From contig NZ_CP009533.1 of NCBI RefSeq assembly GCF_000761155.1, positions 4,081,001 through 4,145,000 on the forward strand: 64,000 nt of DNA. The letters run 5' to 3'. Under the pieces are notes generated by a model. The model was given only the letters and a program-made list of their open reading frames with translations, ran no database searches and was not told the origin of the DNA. Source of the DNA: Pseudomonas rhizosphaerae (GTDB taxonomy: Bacteria; Pseudomonadota; Gammaproteobacteria; Pseudomonadales; Pseudomonadaceae). Within the stretch, counting starts at the first letter, position 1. Every line of letters starts with the position of its first letter. Both the position numbers and the translations under genes were made by a program. Positions 10,001 through 20,787 of the stretch are shown one piece after another.

Positions 10001-11516
10001 GGTTTAGTCTGGTGCCTGAGTTGGTAAGATAACATTCCGATGGAGCGGCTTCAGTCGCAATGTCGACACTTAAAAAATCAATCCATTCTATTTGAGCCGC
10101 CGAGTCAAGATCTGTTCGGCCATTTAAAAAAAGGTCGCTTGATTGGAGATGGGGGTTGGCTACAACTTTCCTGAGTTCAGCACGAGTTTTCTCAAATGAC
10201 CTGTATTTTCGAGAGCGACTGGCACTGTTCCACTTTAGATTTTCAAGCAGTTCGTCGGCATGCACACCAAACTGATTTGCTAGTACTGCTACTACAGGTC
10301 CATAGGTGGAAACATCGATAAGTGACTTGGCCTGCGGCGCGGACAAATTTCTCAAATATTCGTCAGGATCTTTTATGCTTGTGTTTGAATGGTCTGCGCT
10401 TGTAAGCTGAGCAGTAGTAGGCCATACAAATACCACGTCGAGATTAGCGCCTAAGAATTTTAGTACAGCCTCGGATGCTCCTCTTAATCCCGCTTCATCG
10501 CGATCAAAACAAATACAGATTGTCAAAGAGGCTAGCTTTGAAGGGAGCGTGTCGCTAAGCCCTTTCATAATCTTAATTTGTTCTTTGCTAATTGATGTTC
10601 CCATTACTGCTACTGCAGGAAATCCCAAGCTTTCCAATCTTAGAGCGTCAAAAAATCCTTCGCAGATATATAAGCGTAGATCTGTTTCGCCTCGCTTAGC
10701 CAATGCTCGTAGAGTGGTTGTAGCTTGCTCTATTCTAAAAATAGCTTTGGATTTTGGAAAGTTTTTTGAGAATAGGTATTTTGCTGGTTGCTCATCTACC
10801 GCCCGGGCGGCAAGGCCTAGTAGTTTTTTCTGATCGTCTCTTATCGGGAATACGATTCGATCCCCTGAAAAAAAGTCTATATAGTTGTTGTCGTGGATTG
10901 ACTGTAGATTTAAATAGTAGTTTTGGAACCCCGAGCTTGGAAGGATTTTGCGTATTAGGTTCGCTTCTTCCAATGTTGCTGCTAATTCACGCTTCGTTCC
11001 AAAATCTTTTCTTGAGGAAACCTGTTTAGATAGTGAGTTTTTGTGTGCGTATATGAATCCTGCATCTTCCATCAAAAAAATATCAAGCTTGCGATCAGTC
11101 ACCCAGTTAGCTAGTCGTTGCTTGTCATTGCTTAACAGGTATAACTTATAAGCTTGCGCAAGCCCTGAGCCTTCTGGCTGCTCAGGCTGCATAGCCTTCT
11201 GTTTTCTCGCCCTATTTACAGGGGTGGTAGTAGAGTTTGGTGACAGCCACTCTAATGCACCTTTGAAATCGATATGAAGAACTCCCTTCACCAGATCGAT
11301 TGCATCTCCATGTTCACCGCAGGCAAAGCAGTGGTAATGCTGTCCAGAATTATCTCTGCTCGTATCAATTAGAAGGGAAGGAGTTTTATCGTCATGGAAC
11401 GGGCACAGCGTGAGCTTGCGCGTAGCTGATTCGCTCCTAAGCGCCATACCCAATCGCTCTGCCACCTTGTCGATTTCGATCTCAAGCAGCAGTTTCTCAA
11501 CGTTGATACGGGGCAT
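4023..11516 (-). CDS. Giant DnaG-like primase / reverse transcriptase / nitrilase fusion
   Basis: The product has 2,497 residues from the ATG at 11516, chosen because AAAGGA lies just upstream; an in-frame ATG at 11573 would add 19 residues but has a weak site. Domains in order: CHC2 zinc finger (C38, H41, C63, C66); primase core with RIVFPIRD at about 220; TOPRIM with E286 in ICEGFFDAL and D338/D340 in FDRDEAG; reverse transcriptase with motif A IRLDVSRYYDRI (D696), motif B RGIPQGPVIS (about 780) and motif C YARYVDDIVLLA (D825, D826); an unassigned middle from about 880 to 1810 with a hydrophobic segment near 1580-1600; an acidic low-complexity linker to about 1925; and a nitrilase-like domain with E2036 in LPEYS, a Lys pair near 2125 and C2186 in LICSE. 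Every motif of the primase half has a counterpart in the host DnaG in this window. RT plus C-terminal nitrilase is the DRT1 defence layout; phage defence is inferred. No frameshift is seen. Confidence 0.9.
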   Translation of the reverse strand: MPRINVEKLLLEIEIDKVAERLGMALRSESATRKLTLCPFHDDKTPSLLIDTSRDNSGQHYHCFACGEHGDAIDLVKGVLHIDFKGALEWLSPNSTTTPVNRARKQKAMQPEQPEGSGLAQAYKLYLLSNDKQRLANWVTDRKLDIFLMEDAGFIYAHKNSLSKQVSSRKDFGTKRELAATLEEANLIRKILPSSGFQNYYLNLQSIHDNNYIDFFSGDRIVFPIRDDQKKLLGLAARAVDEQPAKYLFSKNFPKSKAIFRIEQATTTLRALAKRGETDLRLYICEGFFDALRLESLGFPAVAVMGTSISKEQIKIMKGLSDTLPSKLASLTICICFDRDEAGLRGASEAVLKFLGANLDVVFVWPTTAQLTSADHSNTSIKDPDEYLRNLSAPQAKSLIDVSTYGPVVAVLANQFGVHADELLENLKWNSASRSRKYRSFEKTRAELRKVVANPHLQSSDLFLNGRTDLDSAAQIEWIDFLSVDIATEAAPSECYLTNSGTRLNHARLLAYMGSRRGELPCEESKWERLDIAASAFNVLLAERLANEIHGPIDPFEAVWVPRSFGAEEPRLKVMPQPEDLIAHQYLLNELLTERWDASALGVTAFSQCIPAVRYYREERKTVTTGISTPSDNTQPIILEQTLSFAYQIDMEVIEGRQPASDQGMFRPFLDCWRDFMQSLKNQAKSINYVHVIRLDVSRYYDRIRRHVVRDSIQPFIQQALETVADNAPAFAELMKIQASADEAADKSAIIVEQLCDMLFGYPYLSPDNGRINKSDPLRGIPQGPVISAWLGSVALFPVDLAALEMMNKYNVDGETHLGYARYVDDIVLLASSSVLLEELRELVDQKTRSLDLALVAKADAIPPMSAEEFADYANQGRALEASGPAWEPPLAGDGEAGWEFWSGTPPSDRQSALQLLSNWEIYKSPIEIILQTVKTSFLAMDLRSSELAKGARLIWYVVASDLLSADIDPSDAADLAWEIYDRYWKECTEECGWQLNPDSFGWEAPNLFALEGLEKLIDHKNSLQSGLTALENTVRHKRISFLARTVLGERFKLHALESSSTLKHQIDKRLDLLEWKASKSCGMPVRRTKSYAERSMYIRSWQPFNWFHAAVEDFMLADQSSGSDPLSSYVTQFQSIEKSIRPNHAASYEFFRYLLPSDGSDSDLEFFSKTENRYSGLAIQILVALVPRESIIQILSNRARLLCPLEAGKKLLVMPPLPGVNQQRIVACQIDSSSENKIKKISSFECYEIDSTKTNTTSLDFFGANSAGVVVLTPTWNTEAQPQSAILRSNSEVPKNLLLEVFEKPSTGFPSAIQGLKHVASLYRAIVVIMAEYERQNDGLELIPAWPYLATDMTSGNCYLICEGVTKGEVGNRAFVRDGGRALRTIEIPIYEAQLWRAGVALSDYIGLHDDIAKFSSSESEIPLDATTLAAPSQYVLRSQLRKLRGAFANSQIGRRVMPPSFLPASVERALELLEHFPEDSDSTKMQLMHLLATETETAGMRVRYEKNIEVTELTVFLRAVADRVLTKLPLSIGEVIAAPTTAVSGLRRDLSGVLTLARSIWSMDEEEKLSPIFAWKIFRAGIVGIGIAVALRGIIASLRSHGGFARFEGFDFPAEWELPPATAVLSEPATTDKTTDENVSLLDHFRVLVSHLGHRMRLDDNGEPQIPEEISTEIRKYATALAGLTTKDSTAVDASDWPFFDISEKVFDTLNIELLENVSNLIKNLDSALGLQVILVTQQSYGFNAQTKRFTDSRGLAWDIKPWMISQYPLRARHVEECFDQDRRIVRVWSEIYEKNSQRLLSISVLGEPFASIALCKDLESPYAETKNVDSKHNTVLGPSEQGSESAPIDISPILETAEPEAETALADTQLIPTPNQTSTEDSFDKIDTERNTTHNKKLPLTDATLNARKNSFRNSQLTAWSDRKSNKNPAHVRVALFQWDQELSYAHPMVEATPQKWPFSSVCKPAVLKELKRLYNSPYQALLNATESAGQHHLWKNENISLPSWGELRRRRLLLNAVNACQSFGVDLLILPEYSVRAETVKWLKEECLPGKTVAVLAGTFLAFDSGPPPLKQSASLNLLWPVPRDIAECLKPLAPKTNEDAMSLSDKIDKGIVLQWGRSKKYRSVALNEFIRPGTDPLTPLFMPGKIIDELRRANWDLDADGVVKLLANTELPLANFMELICSEIFLFTSPTNIPEMARDYVSMCARFGFGAAEAQVWADLKLLSKWLSVCSKPGGADSRRSILIVPAATTRTADYWIAGQAGLLAAGTTTVFINGVGSGLKGGSCFIGRESWKTGAGSHGYIETITPYHGWSKGIYYNSKHDPLSEIDQALVIADIDPHNMLEGKPRPQMLPVPLQLVAYLPIVETVDETSLDQTLCDAVQVDHNNIARINQGQRLGGRLKSRNEFWQLITQSINNDVDNDFIINFSKYFTDGKAILERANSFFNNGHQQPFSSVVKLDLLCSPALYDWLEADMTLREGEALPNISVPSWTK

Positions 11517-11630
11517 TCCGATTCCTTTCGCTTTGGACCTGAGGGTGGGCAGAGATGCCGCCATAGCCATCATATCTTCATATCTGTCGGTCGCCCATGT
11601 CCCCTTCTATCCCTGATTCCGACCTGAAGG

Positions 11631-11659
11631 TCTATTGTGGTCCCTGTCCTGCCGATCAA
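11631..11659 (-). promoter_or_regulatory. Sigma-70-type promoter candidate for the RT gene
   Basis: On the minus strand TTGATC (11659-11654) and AATAGA (11636-11631) are separated by 17 bp. A start near 11624 would leave a leader of roughly 108 nt before the chosen ATG. A 5-bp-arm dyad, GACCTGAAGGTC, overlaps the expected start region. This is a pattern match only. Confidence 0.35.
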
Positions 11660-11707
11660 GTCATCGTGGTTTGACCTGGCGGCGAACAGAACTCCGTTGC
11701 TTACATC

Positions 11708-11723
11708 TACCCCCCAGGGGGTA
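11708..11723. repeat. 7-bp-arm inverted repeat upstream of the RT gene
   Basis: TACCCCC and GGGGGTA flank two bases. It lies about 50 bp upstream of the promoter candidate and could be an operator. No matching regulator gene remains in the element. Confidence 0.35.
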
Positions 11724-11791
11724 AGGTTAAGCGGGCAGAATCGGTTCACTAAGGAGGAACGATCAATAAATCATGGTCACCGGTGTAGTGG

Positions 11792-12954
<1,163 letters not shown>

Positions 12955-13018
12955 CGAACACCTCTGTGTGGCGAGCATTCTCGCCTAAATGGGTGTCCGG
13001 CTTCATTAGACCACTACA

Positions 13019-13053
13019 CAAGTGCCGGAAGGGGTTTTGACGAGAGTAGCCAT
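13019..13053 (-). pseudogene. Integrase N-terminal stub, truncated by the IS
   Basis: An ATG at 13053, preceded by AGGAGC, opens a frame reading MATLVKTPSGT, which stops making sense exactly at the IS end. This is the start expected for a phage/island tyrosine integrase common in Pseudomonas (the next residue is normally W, and the remaining TG before the IS fits a TGG codon). The gene reads away from attR, the usual orientation. The remaining ~300 or more codons are absent on the other side of the IS, so the gene is deleted rather than merely interrupted. Identification rests on an 11-residue match from memory. Confidence 0.65.
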
Positions 13054-13150
13054 GAGAGGGTGCTCCTAGGCGGCTGGCGAACCAGCACTGTACCTAAATT
13101 GTACCCTTGGACCATAGGACTGTATCTGAGATGGTCCCGCTAGAAACGCG

Positions 13151-13257
<107 letters not shown>

Positions 13258-13271
13258 CAGAAGGCCGCCGA

Positions 13272-16200
13272 TTATAGCGATGGATTGCAGGGAGTGCTAT
13301 CCGAAAAATCTGTAAGGCGCATACGAAGAAAGGTCGCGGCGAAGCGGTCGGGGGGCAGGGGGAGGCTGACGAGGTAGCCCTGGATCTGCTCGCAGCCTTC
13401 GCGGGCGAGGAATTGCTGCTGTGCAGCGGTCTCCACGCCTTCGGCGATGACGGTCAGTTGCATGCTGCGGCCCAGGGCGATGATGGCCCGTACGATGGCG
13501 GCATCGTGGGGGTCGTCGGGCAGGCCGCGGACGAAGGACTGGTCGATCTTGAGAATGTCCAGCGGTAGGCGCTTGAGGTAGCTCAGTGACGAGTATCCGG
13601 TGCCGAAGTCGTCGATGGCCAGCTGCACGCCCAGGCGCTTGAGCTGGTGCAGCACCACCAAGGCTTCCTCGGTCTGGCTCATGATGAAGTTTTCGGTGAT
13701 CTCCAGCTGCAACGACTGCGGGCGCAGATCGCTGTCGGCCAGAAGGCTCTCGATGCGCTTGAGCAGGTTGGGTTGGCGCAACTGGGCGCCGGCCAAGTTG
13801 ACCGACAGCGGACCGAACTCGTGGTACAGCCGTTTCCACTCGCGCATCTGCCGGCAGGCCTGCTCCAGCACCCAGTCGCCGAGCTGCAGGATCATGCCGT
13901 TCTCTTCAGCCAGCGGAATGAATTGCTCGGGCGGCACGTCGCCGAAATTGGGGTGCTTCCAGCGGATCAGCGCTTCGGCGCCGACCAGGCGATCCGAGTC
14001 GATGCTGAATTTGGGCTGGTAGCTGAGGCTCAGCTCGTCGCGCTCAATGGCTCGGCGCAGCTCGTGTTCCAGGGCGATGCGCGTGGTTGCCTGGGTGGTG
14101 AGGTCGCGGGTGTAGCTCTCCACACGGTTGCGGCCCTTGGCCTTGGAGCGGTACATGGCCGCATCGGCGTTCTTCACCAAGGTGGCGACATCGCTGCCGT
14201 CCTGGGGGTACAGGCTGGTGCCGATGCTGGCGCTGGTGAAGAACTCATGGTCGCCGGCCTGGAAGGGCGCGGCGAAGCAGGCCAGCACCTTGGCGGCGAT
14301 ATGCTCCGCATCGCTGGCCTGAGCCAGGCCCGGCAGCAGAATGATGAACTCGTCGCCGCCCAGGCGCGCCACGGTGTCGATGTCGCGTACCTGCTCCTTG
14401 AGGCGCTGGGCGATGCCCTTGAGCAGCAGATCGCCAACGGGGTGGCCCAGGCTGTCGTTGATGTGCTTGAAGCGGTCGAGGTCCAGGAACAGCACTGCGC
14501 CCTGGCCGCCAGTATCGCTCTGGTTGGCCAGGGCGGCGGCCAGCCGGCTTTCGAACAGGGTGCGGTTGGGCAGGCCGGTCAGGGGGTCGTGGTGCGCCTG
14601 ATAGTCCAGCCGCGCCTGGGCGTGCTTGAGGCTGGAAATGTCGGCGAACACGGCGACGAAATGGGTGATCGCTTCTTCGCTGTTGCGCACCGAGCTGATG
14701 GTCAGCCAGCTGGGGTACAGCTCGCCGTTCTTGCGCCGGTTGCAGATCTCGCCCTGCCAATGCCCCTCGGCGGCCAGGCGATGCCACATGGCGATGTAGA
14801 ACGCACTGTCGTGCTGGCCCGAGGCGAGCAGGCGCGGGGTCTGGCCCAGCACCTCTTGCTCGGAGAAACCGGTGATCTCGGTGAAGGCGCGATTGACCAT
14901 GCTGATGCGTTGCTGGGTGTCGGTGATCAGCACTCCTTCGGCGGTGCTCTCGAACACCGTCGCCGCCAGCACCAGCTTGTGCTGCATCTGGTGGCGCTCG
15001 GTGATGTCCCGGACGATCGTCAGCATGCAGGCGTCGCCACCGATCGGCAACGGACGCACCGACACTTCACACAGAAGCACTTGACCATCGATGCGCCGGA
15101 CGCGGCAAGCGAAGTCGCGGACGAAGCCTTGGCGCTGAAGCTTTTCCAGCAGGCGCTTGCGCTCATTGGGGTCGGCCCAGATGCCCAGTTCGAGGGTCGA
15201 ACGATCCAGCGACGTCTTGCTCTTGTGGCCGGTCATGATGCTGAAGCCTTCATTGACCTCGATCAGCAGTCCGTCGCTCTGACGGGTCAGCAACATGCCG
15301 TCGGGCGACGCGTGGAACGCCTTGGCGAACTTCTCCTCGGAAATCTGCAGGCGTTGCTGGGTCTGCTTGAGCTCGCTGATGTCGCGCACCACCACGACCA
15401 TGGCCGCCGTGGTTTCCAGCTGGAGCGGCTCGGCCGAGAGCAGCCCGGTGAAGCGCTGGCCGTTGTCGCGGCGGAAGGTCATCTCGAGGTTGCGCACGCT
15501 GCCGCCCTGCAAGCGCTTGAGCAGTCGCGGCGCGACGCCGTCCACGCCCCAGATATCGAGCTCGGCTGCGCGCCGCCCGACCACCTGCGCCGCCTTGAGG
15601 CCGATCTGCTCTTCGAAGGCTTCGTTGACCTCCAGCAGGCAGCCGTCGCTGAGCCGTGCGATGACCAGAATGTCGGGGCACTGGCGGAACACCGAAGCGA
15701 ATTTCTGCTCGGACAGGCGCTGGGCTTCTTCGATCTTCTTGGTTTCGCTGATATCGATCATCAGGCCGCGCATCACTGGGCGCAGGTCGTGCTTGATCAG
15801 GCTGACGATGTCGCGCACCCACAGGCTGCGCCCGTCGGCGGTGATTACGCGGTATTCAAGGACATGCCCTACGCCTGCGGCGGTCTGCTCCGCACAATAG
15901 TCCCGTGCCCAGCGGGCGTCCTCCGGGTGCAGGATGCTCAGCCAGAAGCCAGGCTCCAGCCAACGTTGCAACGGGTAGCCAAGCAAGGCCTCGGCATGGG
16001 GCGAGACATAACTGTAGGTGTAGTCGGTGGTGTCGGCTTCCCAGGCGATGGCAGACAAGCTCTCCACCAGGCCACGATAGTGGTACTCGCTGCTGCGCAG
16101 CTCATGCTCCAGGGCGATGCGCTGGGTGATCTCCGACGTCAGGCGACGGTTGATGCGGATCACCACGCCCAGGGCTATCACCAGCATGACCAGGCCTGGC

Positions 16201-16442
16201 AGACCGTAGAGCAGGATGCTGTACCAGTCGCGGGTAGGCGCAGCCTCGACCGAGGTAGCCTCGCTGGTGGTCAATGCGCGGCCGTTCGTCGAAGCAGCCG
16301 ACACAGGACGAGCGTCGGCCACATCCGCATGCAATGACGTGCGTTCAGGTTGCCCAGGCGGGTAACCCGCAGGAAGAAGGGTGTCGGCGATGGCTGGCCC
16401 GGCGAGCGAAATCAGCAGGACAAGTGCCGGCAGTCGATGCAT
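13272..16442 (-). CDS. PAS/GGDEF/EAL cyclic-di-GMP turnover protein, RmcA-like
   Basis: This 1,056-residue protein begins at an ATG with GAGG upstream and a signal-peptide-like start (MHRLPALVLLISLAGPAIA). A short periplasmic stretch, a membrane helix (about 73-100) and four PAS domains (about 115-610, the first three introduced by similar YHYRGL/EEKFAxxF-type motifs) follow. The GGDEF domain has an intact RLGGDEF at about 696, and the EAL domain has GAEALIRW at about 822 and DDFGTGYSSL. It is adjacent to rpoD like P. aeruginosa PA0575 (RmcA), but lacks the large periplasmic binding domain of that protein. It may make, degrade or sense c-di-GMP; net activity cannot be read from sequence. Confidence 0.88.
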   Translation of the reverse strand: MHRLPALVLLISLAGPAIADTLLPAGYPPGQPERTSLHADVADARPVSAASTNGRALTTSEATSVEAAPTRDWYSILLYGLPGLVMLVIALGVVIRINRRLTSEITQRIALEHELRSSEYHYRGLVESLSAIAWEADTTDYTYSYVSPHAEALLGYPLQRWLEPGFWLSILHPEDARWARDYCAEQTAAGVGHVLEYRVITADGRSLWVRDIVSLIKHDLRPVMRGLMIDISETKKIEEAQRLSEQKFASVFRQCPDILVIARLSDGCLLEVNEAFEEQIGLKAAQVVGRRAAELDIWGVDGVAPRLLKRLQGGSVRNLEMTFRRDNGQRFTGLLSAEPLQLETTAAMVVVVRDISELKQTQQRLQISEEKFAKAFHASPDGMLLTRQSDGLLIEVNEGFSIMTGHKSKTSLDRSTLELGIWADPNERKRLLEKLQRQGFVRDFACRVRRIDGQVLLCEVSVRPLPIGGDACMLTIVRDITERHQMQHKLVLAATVFESTAEGVLITDTQQRISMVNRAFTEITGFSEQEVLGQTPRLLASGQHDSAFYIAMWHRLAAEGHWQGEICNRRKNGELYPSWLTISSVRNSEEAITHFVAVFADISSLKHAQARLDYQAHHDPLTGLPNRTLFESRLAAALANQSDTGGQGAVLFLDLDRFKHINDSLGHPVGDLLLKGIAQRLKEQVRDIDTVARLGGDEFIILLPGLAQASDAEHIAAKVLACFAAPFQAGDHEFFTSASIGTSLYPQDGSDVATLVKNADAAMYRSKAKGRNRVESYTRDLTTQATTRIALEHELRRAIERDELSLSYQPKFSIDSDRLVGAEALIRWKHPNFGDVPPEQFIPLAEENGMILQLGDWVLEQACRQMREWKRLYHEFGPLSVNLAGAQLRQPNLLKRIESLLADSDLRPQSLQLEITENFIMSQTEEALVVLHQLKRLGVQLAIDDFGTGYSSLSYLKRLPLDILKIDQSFVRGLPDDPHDAAIVRAIIALGRSMQLTVIAEGVETAAQQQFLAREGCEQIQGYLVSLPLPPDRFAATFLRMRLTDFSDSTPCNPSL

Positions 16443-16548
16443 GGCAGCCTCGTTGGACCAGCGCAAGAAGGGCCAGTGTAGTCGGGCGCGACGGCCATCG
16501 GGAAGAGGGGGGACTAACAAACTTTCAGGCCATCGATCCATGATGCAA

Positions 16549-16571
16549 AACCCCCGACAGGGCCGGGGGTT
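16549..16571 (-). terminator. Rho-independent terminator after rpoD
   Basis: An 8-bp stem AACCCCCG/CGGGGGTT with a 7-nt loop is followed by TTTT on the minus strand. It is 23 bp after the rpoD stop and separates rpoD from the downstream co-oriented GGDEF/EAL gene. Confidence 0.8.
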
Positions 16572-16594
16572 CTGGTGGTGCTCGTCGATGAAGC

Positions 16595-18439
<1,845 letters not shown>

Positions 18440-18506
18440 AACACCCTATCCACTGAAGGTCTTGGCGGGCAAAAAACAAGCCGAGGATTATACCCGAGCT
18501 AGGACC

Positions 18507-20480
18507 TCACGCGCCAGTTGAGGTCGGGGTTTGTGCGTGAACATTGCGGCTGAGAAGCTCGCGCAGTTGATTCTTTTCTTCTGCGCTCAGTTCACTCTGT
18601 CTTGATTTTCTGAGCAAATGCTCGAGACAACGCTCGCGTTGGCGAGCGGACAAGCTAGTTATAGTGTCGAAAAACTGTTGTTCAAGGTTATCGGCATCGA
18701 TCAGCCATTCTTTCTCGGCCAGTGCCCGCAGCAATTTGCCCTGTTCGGTGCCGTGCCAGCGTGCGATCAACTGCAGTGAGCGTAGCTTGGGATTCTTCTG
18801 CAGGGCTTCGAGCAGTGCCACCAGCAACTGCGCATGCAGCTGTTCTTCGTCGGCAAAGTGGCTGACGTCCTCGACCTTCTCCGCCAATTGCGGGTAGTGC
18901 AGCAAGGTGCGCAGCGCGCTCAGCGTGGGCGGCTCGACCGTTACCGGTGTCCGCGGCTGCGGGCGCGGCTCGAAATCGCGCTTGCCCTTGCCTTTCCACG
19001 GCTTGTCTTCCCACTTCTTGCCTTCCCACTTTTTGCCGGGGGACGTAGCCGATGTCCATTGTTGCTGTGGTTCGAAGGCGGGCGGTGCGTGAAAGTCACT
19101 GAAGTCCGGTGAATAACCGGGCATCGAACCGTAGTCGGCCATCGGATCATGGCTGGGCATGGGCGCCGCGGGAGCGCTTTGCACCAGTTGGCTGACGGCC
19201 TCACCACTCAAACCGGTGATCTGGCTCAGGCGGTTGCGCATCAAGGTACGCAGATTGGCGCCCGGCACCTTGTCGATCAGCGGCGCGGCCAGTGTCGCCA
19301 TGTGCGCCTTGCCTTCGAGCGAGCGCGGGTCGGCCTCTTCGGTCAGTTGCTGGAAAAAATAATCGGCCAGCGGCTGTGCATGTTGATTGATGCGGGCCCG
19401 GAAAGCGTCGGTGCCTTCGGAGCGCACCAGGGTGTCCGGGTCTTCGCCTTCGGGCAGGAACAGGAAACGCGCCTTGCGCCCATCCTGCAGGCTCGGCAAC
19501 GCGGCCTCCAGCGCGCGCCAGGCAGCGTTGCGGCCTGCCTGGTCGCCGTCGAAGCAGAACAGCACGCTGGGCACCACGCGGAACAGGCGTTTGAGGTGCT
19601 CCTCGCTGGTGGCTGTGCCCAGGGTCGCGACGGCGTTGCGCAGGCCTTGCTGGGCCAGGGCGATGACGTCCATGTAGCCCTCGACGACGATGATCTCGTC
19701 CAGGTTGCGGTTGTGCTTGCGCGCCTCGTACAGGCCGTACAGTTCCTGGCCCTTGTGGAACACCGGGGTTTCCGGCGAATTCAGGTACTTGGGCTTGTCG
19801 TCGCCCAGCACCCGGCCACCGAAGGCGATGACGCGTCCGCGGCTGTCGCGGATGGGAAACATCACACGGTCGCGGAAACGGTCGTAGCGCTTGCCCGAAT
19901 CGGCGTTTTCCACCAGCAGGCCGGCATCGATCATGGCCTTCTGCTGCAGGCTGTCGCTGCTCAAATGCTTGAACAGGTTGTCCCAGCCGGGCGGTGCGAA
20001 GCCCAGGCCGAAATCGCGCGCGATTTCGCCGGACAGGCCGCGGCCCTTGAGGTAGTCGACCGCCGCCCGGCGTTGCGGATGGCCCTTGAGCGCCAGGCGA
20101 TAAAACTCCGCAGCGGCTTCCAGTAATGGGTACAGCGGCGAGTCGGTGGGCTGGCGCGGTTTGCTGTTGCGCCCGCTGTCTTCGCGCGGCACTTCCATGC
20201 CGGCAGCCTTGGCCAGTTCCTCGACGGCCTGGGGAAAGTCCAGGTTGTCGTGGTCCATGATGAAGCCAAGGGCGTTGCCACCGGCGCCGCAGCCGAAACA
20301 GTAATAGAACTGCTTGTCGGGGCTGACGCTGAAAGAGGGGGTCTTTTCCTTGTGGAAAGGGCAGCAGGCCGTGTAGTTCTTGCCGGCTTTCTTCATTTGC
20401 AGACGCGACTGCACCACATCGACGATGTCGGTGCGGTTGAGCAGGTCGTCGATGAAGCCTTGGGGAATCAGCCCGGCCAT
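18507..20480 (-). CDS. dnaG: DNA primase DnaG
   Basis: The 657-residue primase makes RNA primers for chromosome replication with the DnaB helicase. It has an N-terminal CHC2 zinc finger (CPFHKEKTPSF, then YYCFGCGAGGNA), the core motif RVMFPIRDSRGRVIAFGGR, and TOPRIM residues in VVEGYMDVIAL and CFDGDQAG. A proline/lysine-rich linker (about 440-510) precedes the C-terminal helicase-interaction domain. It lies between rpsU and rpoD. No gatB/yqeY-family gene lies between rpsU and dnaG, which some pseudomonads have. It is a useful internal reference for the primase half of the giant island protein. Confidence 0.98.
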   Translation of the reverse strand: MAGLIPQGFIDDLLNRTDIVDVVQSRLQMKKAGKNYTACCPFHKEKTPSFSVSPDKQFYYCFGCGAGGNALGFIMDHDNLDFPQAVEELAKAAGMEVPREDSGRNSKPRQPTDSPLYPLLEAAAEFYRLALKGHPQRRAAVDYLKGRGLSGEIARDFGLGFAPPGWDNLFKHLSSDSLQQKAMIDAGLLVENADSGKRYDRFRDRVMFPIRDSRGRVIAFGGRVLGDDKPKYLNSPETPVFHKGQELYGLYEARKHNRNLDEIIVVEGYMDVIALAQQGLRNAVATLGTATSEEHLKRLFRVVPSVLFCFDGDQAGRNAAWRALEAALPSLQDGRKARFLFLPEGEDPDTLVRSEGTDAFRARINQHAQPLADYFFQQLTEEADPRSLEGKAHMATLAAPLIDKVPGANLRTLMRNRLSQITGLSGEAVSQLVQSAPAAPMPSHDPMADYGSMPGYSPDFSDFHAPPAFEPQQQWTSATSPGKKWEGKKWEDKPWKGKGKRDFEPRPQPRTPVTVEPPTLSALRTLLHYPQLAEKVEDVSHFADEEQLHAQLLVALLEALQKNPKLRSLQLIARWHGTEQGKLLRALAEKEWLIDADNLEQQFFDTITSLSARQRERCLEHLLRKSRQSELSAEEKNQLRELLSRNVHAQTPTSTGA

Positions 20481-20787
20481 GGCGTTCTCTTTATCAGCAG
20501 CCCAGGAGCGGAAGTGTACCCATTGGAAATCGGTCTGGCAGGTTTTGTAGCGCAGATTTCTATGTCGGAAACGTCTGTACGTTCAACGGCGCCTGTGGCG
20601 GCAGTCGAAGGAAGGCGTGGCCAACGGAATAAGTGTGCTCGTCTGCAGCCTTGCAAGGCTCGTCAGAATGACGTGCACGACCTGGCAATGAAGCCAGTTC
20701 TGACGGTTGAGGCGGGGTACTGCGGCAACTGCCGGCAGCCCGGCTTTGGGCCGGGCAAGGCAGAAGCTTGCAACGAATGTCTGTGTA
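20481..20787. other. rpsU-dnaG intergenic region
   Basis: This 307-bp stretch contains a strong hairpin near rpsU and no supportable gene. It presumably contains dnaG leader sequences and promoters for dnaG/rpoD. Short frames on either strand have no family character. Confidence 0.55.
20738..20756 (-). terminator. Hairpin downstream of rpsU, attenuator candidate
   Basis: A 7-bp stem GCCCGGC/GCCGGGC with a 5-nt loop lies about 30 bp after the rpsU stop, without a T-tract. In E. coli a partial terminator sits between rpsU and dnaG and lowers dnaG expression relative to rpsU. The same role here is inferred from position. Confidence 0.45.

Larger units (their letters stand above)
11577..11783. 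other. Upstream region of the giant RT gene, up to the IS end
   Basis: This 207-bp stretch carries the promoter candidate for the RT gene and two small dyads. On the minus strand the six codons abutting the IS (11783-11766), followed by a TGA at 11765-11763, could be the last codons of the interrupted integrase, but this is speculative. No other coding signal is seen. Confidence 0.45.

Noticed and set aside
13647..16337. An 896-codon frame on the plus strand
   Set aside because: It runs antisense to the GGDEF/EAL gene; it has no family character and reflects third-position G+C bias.
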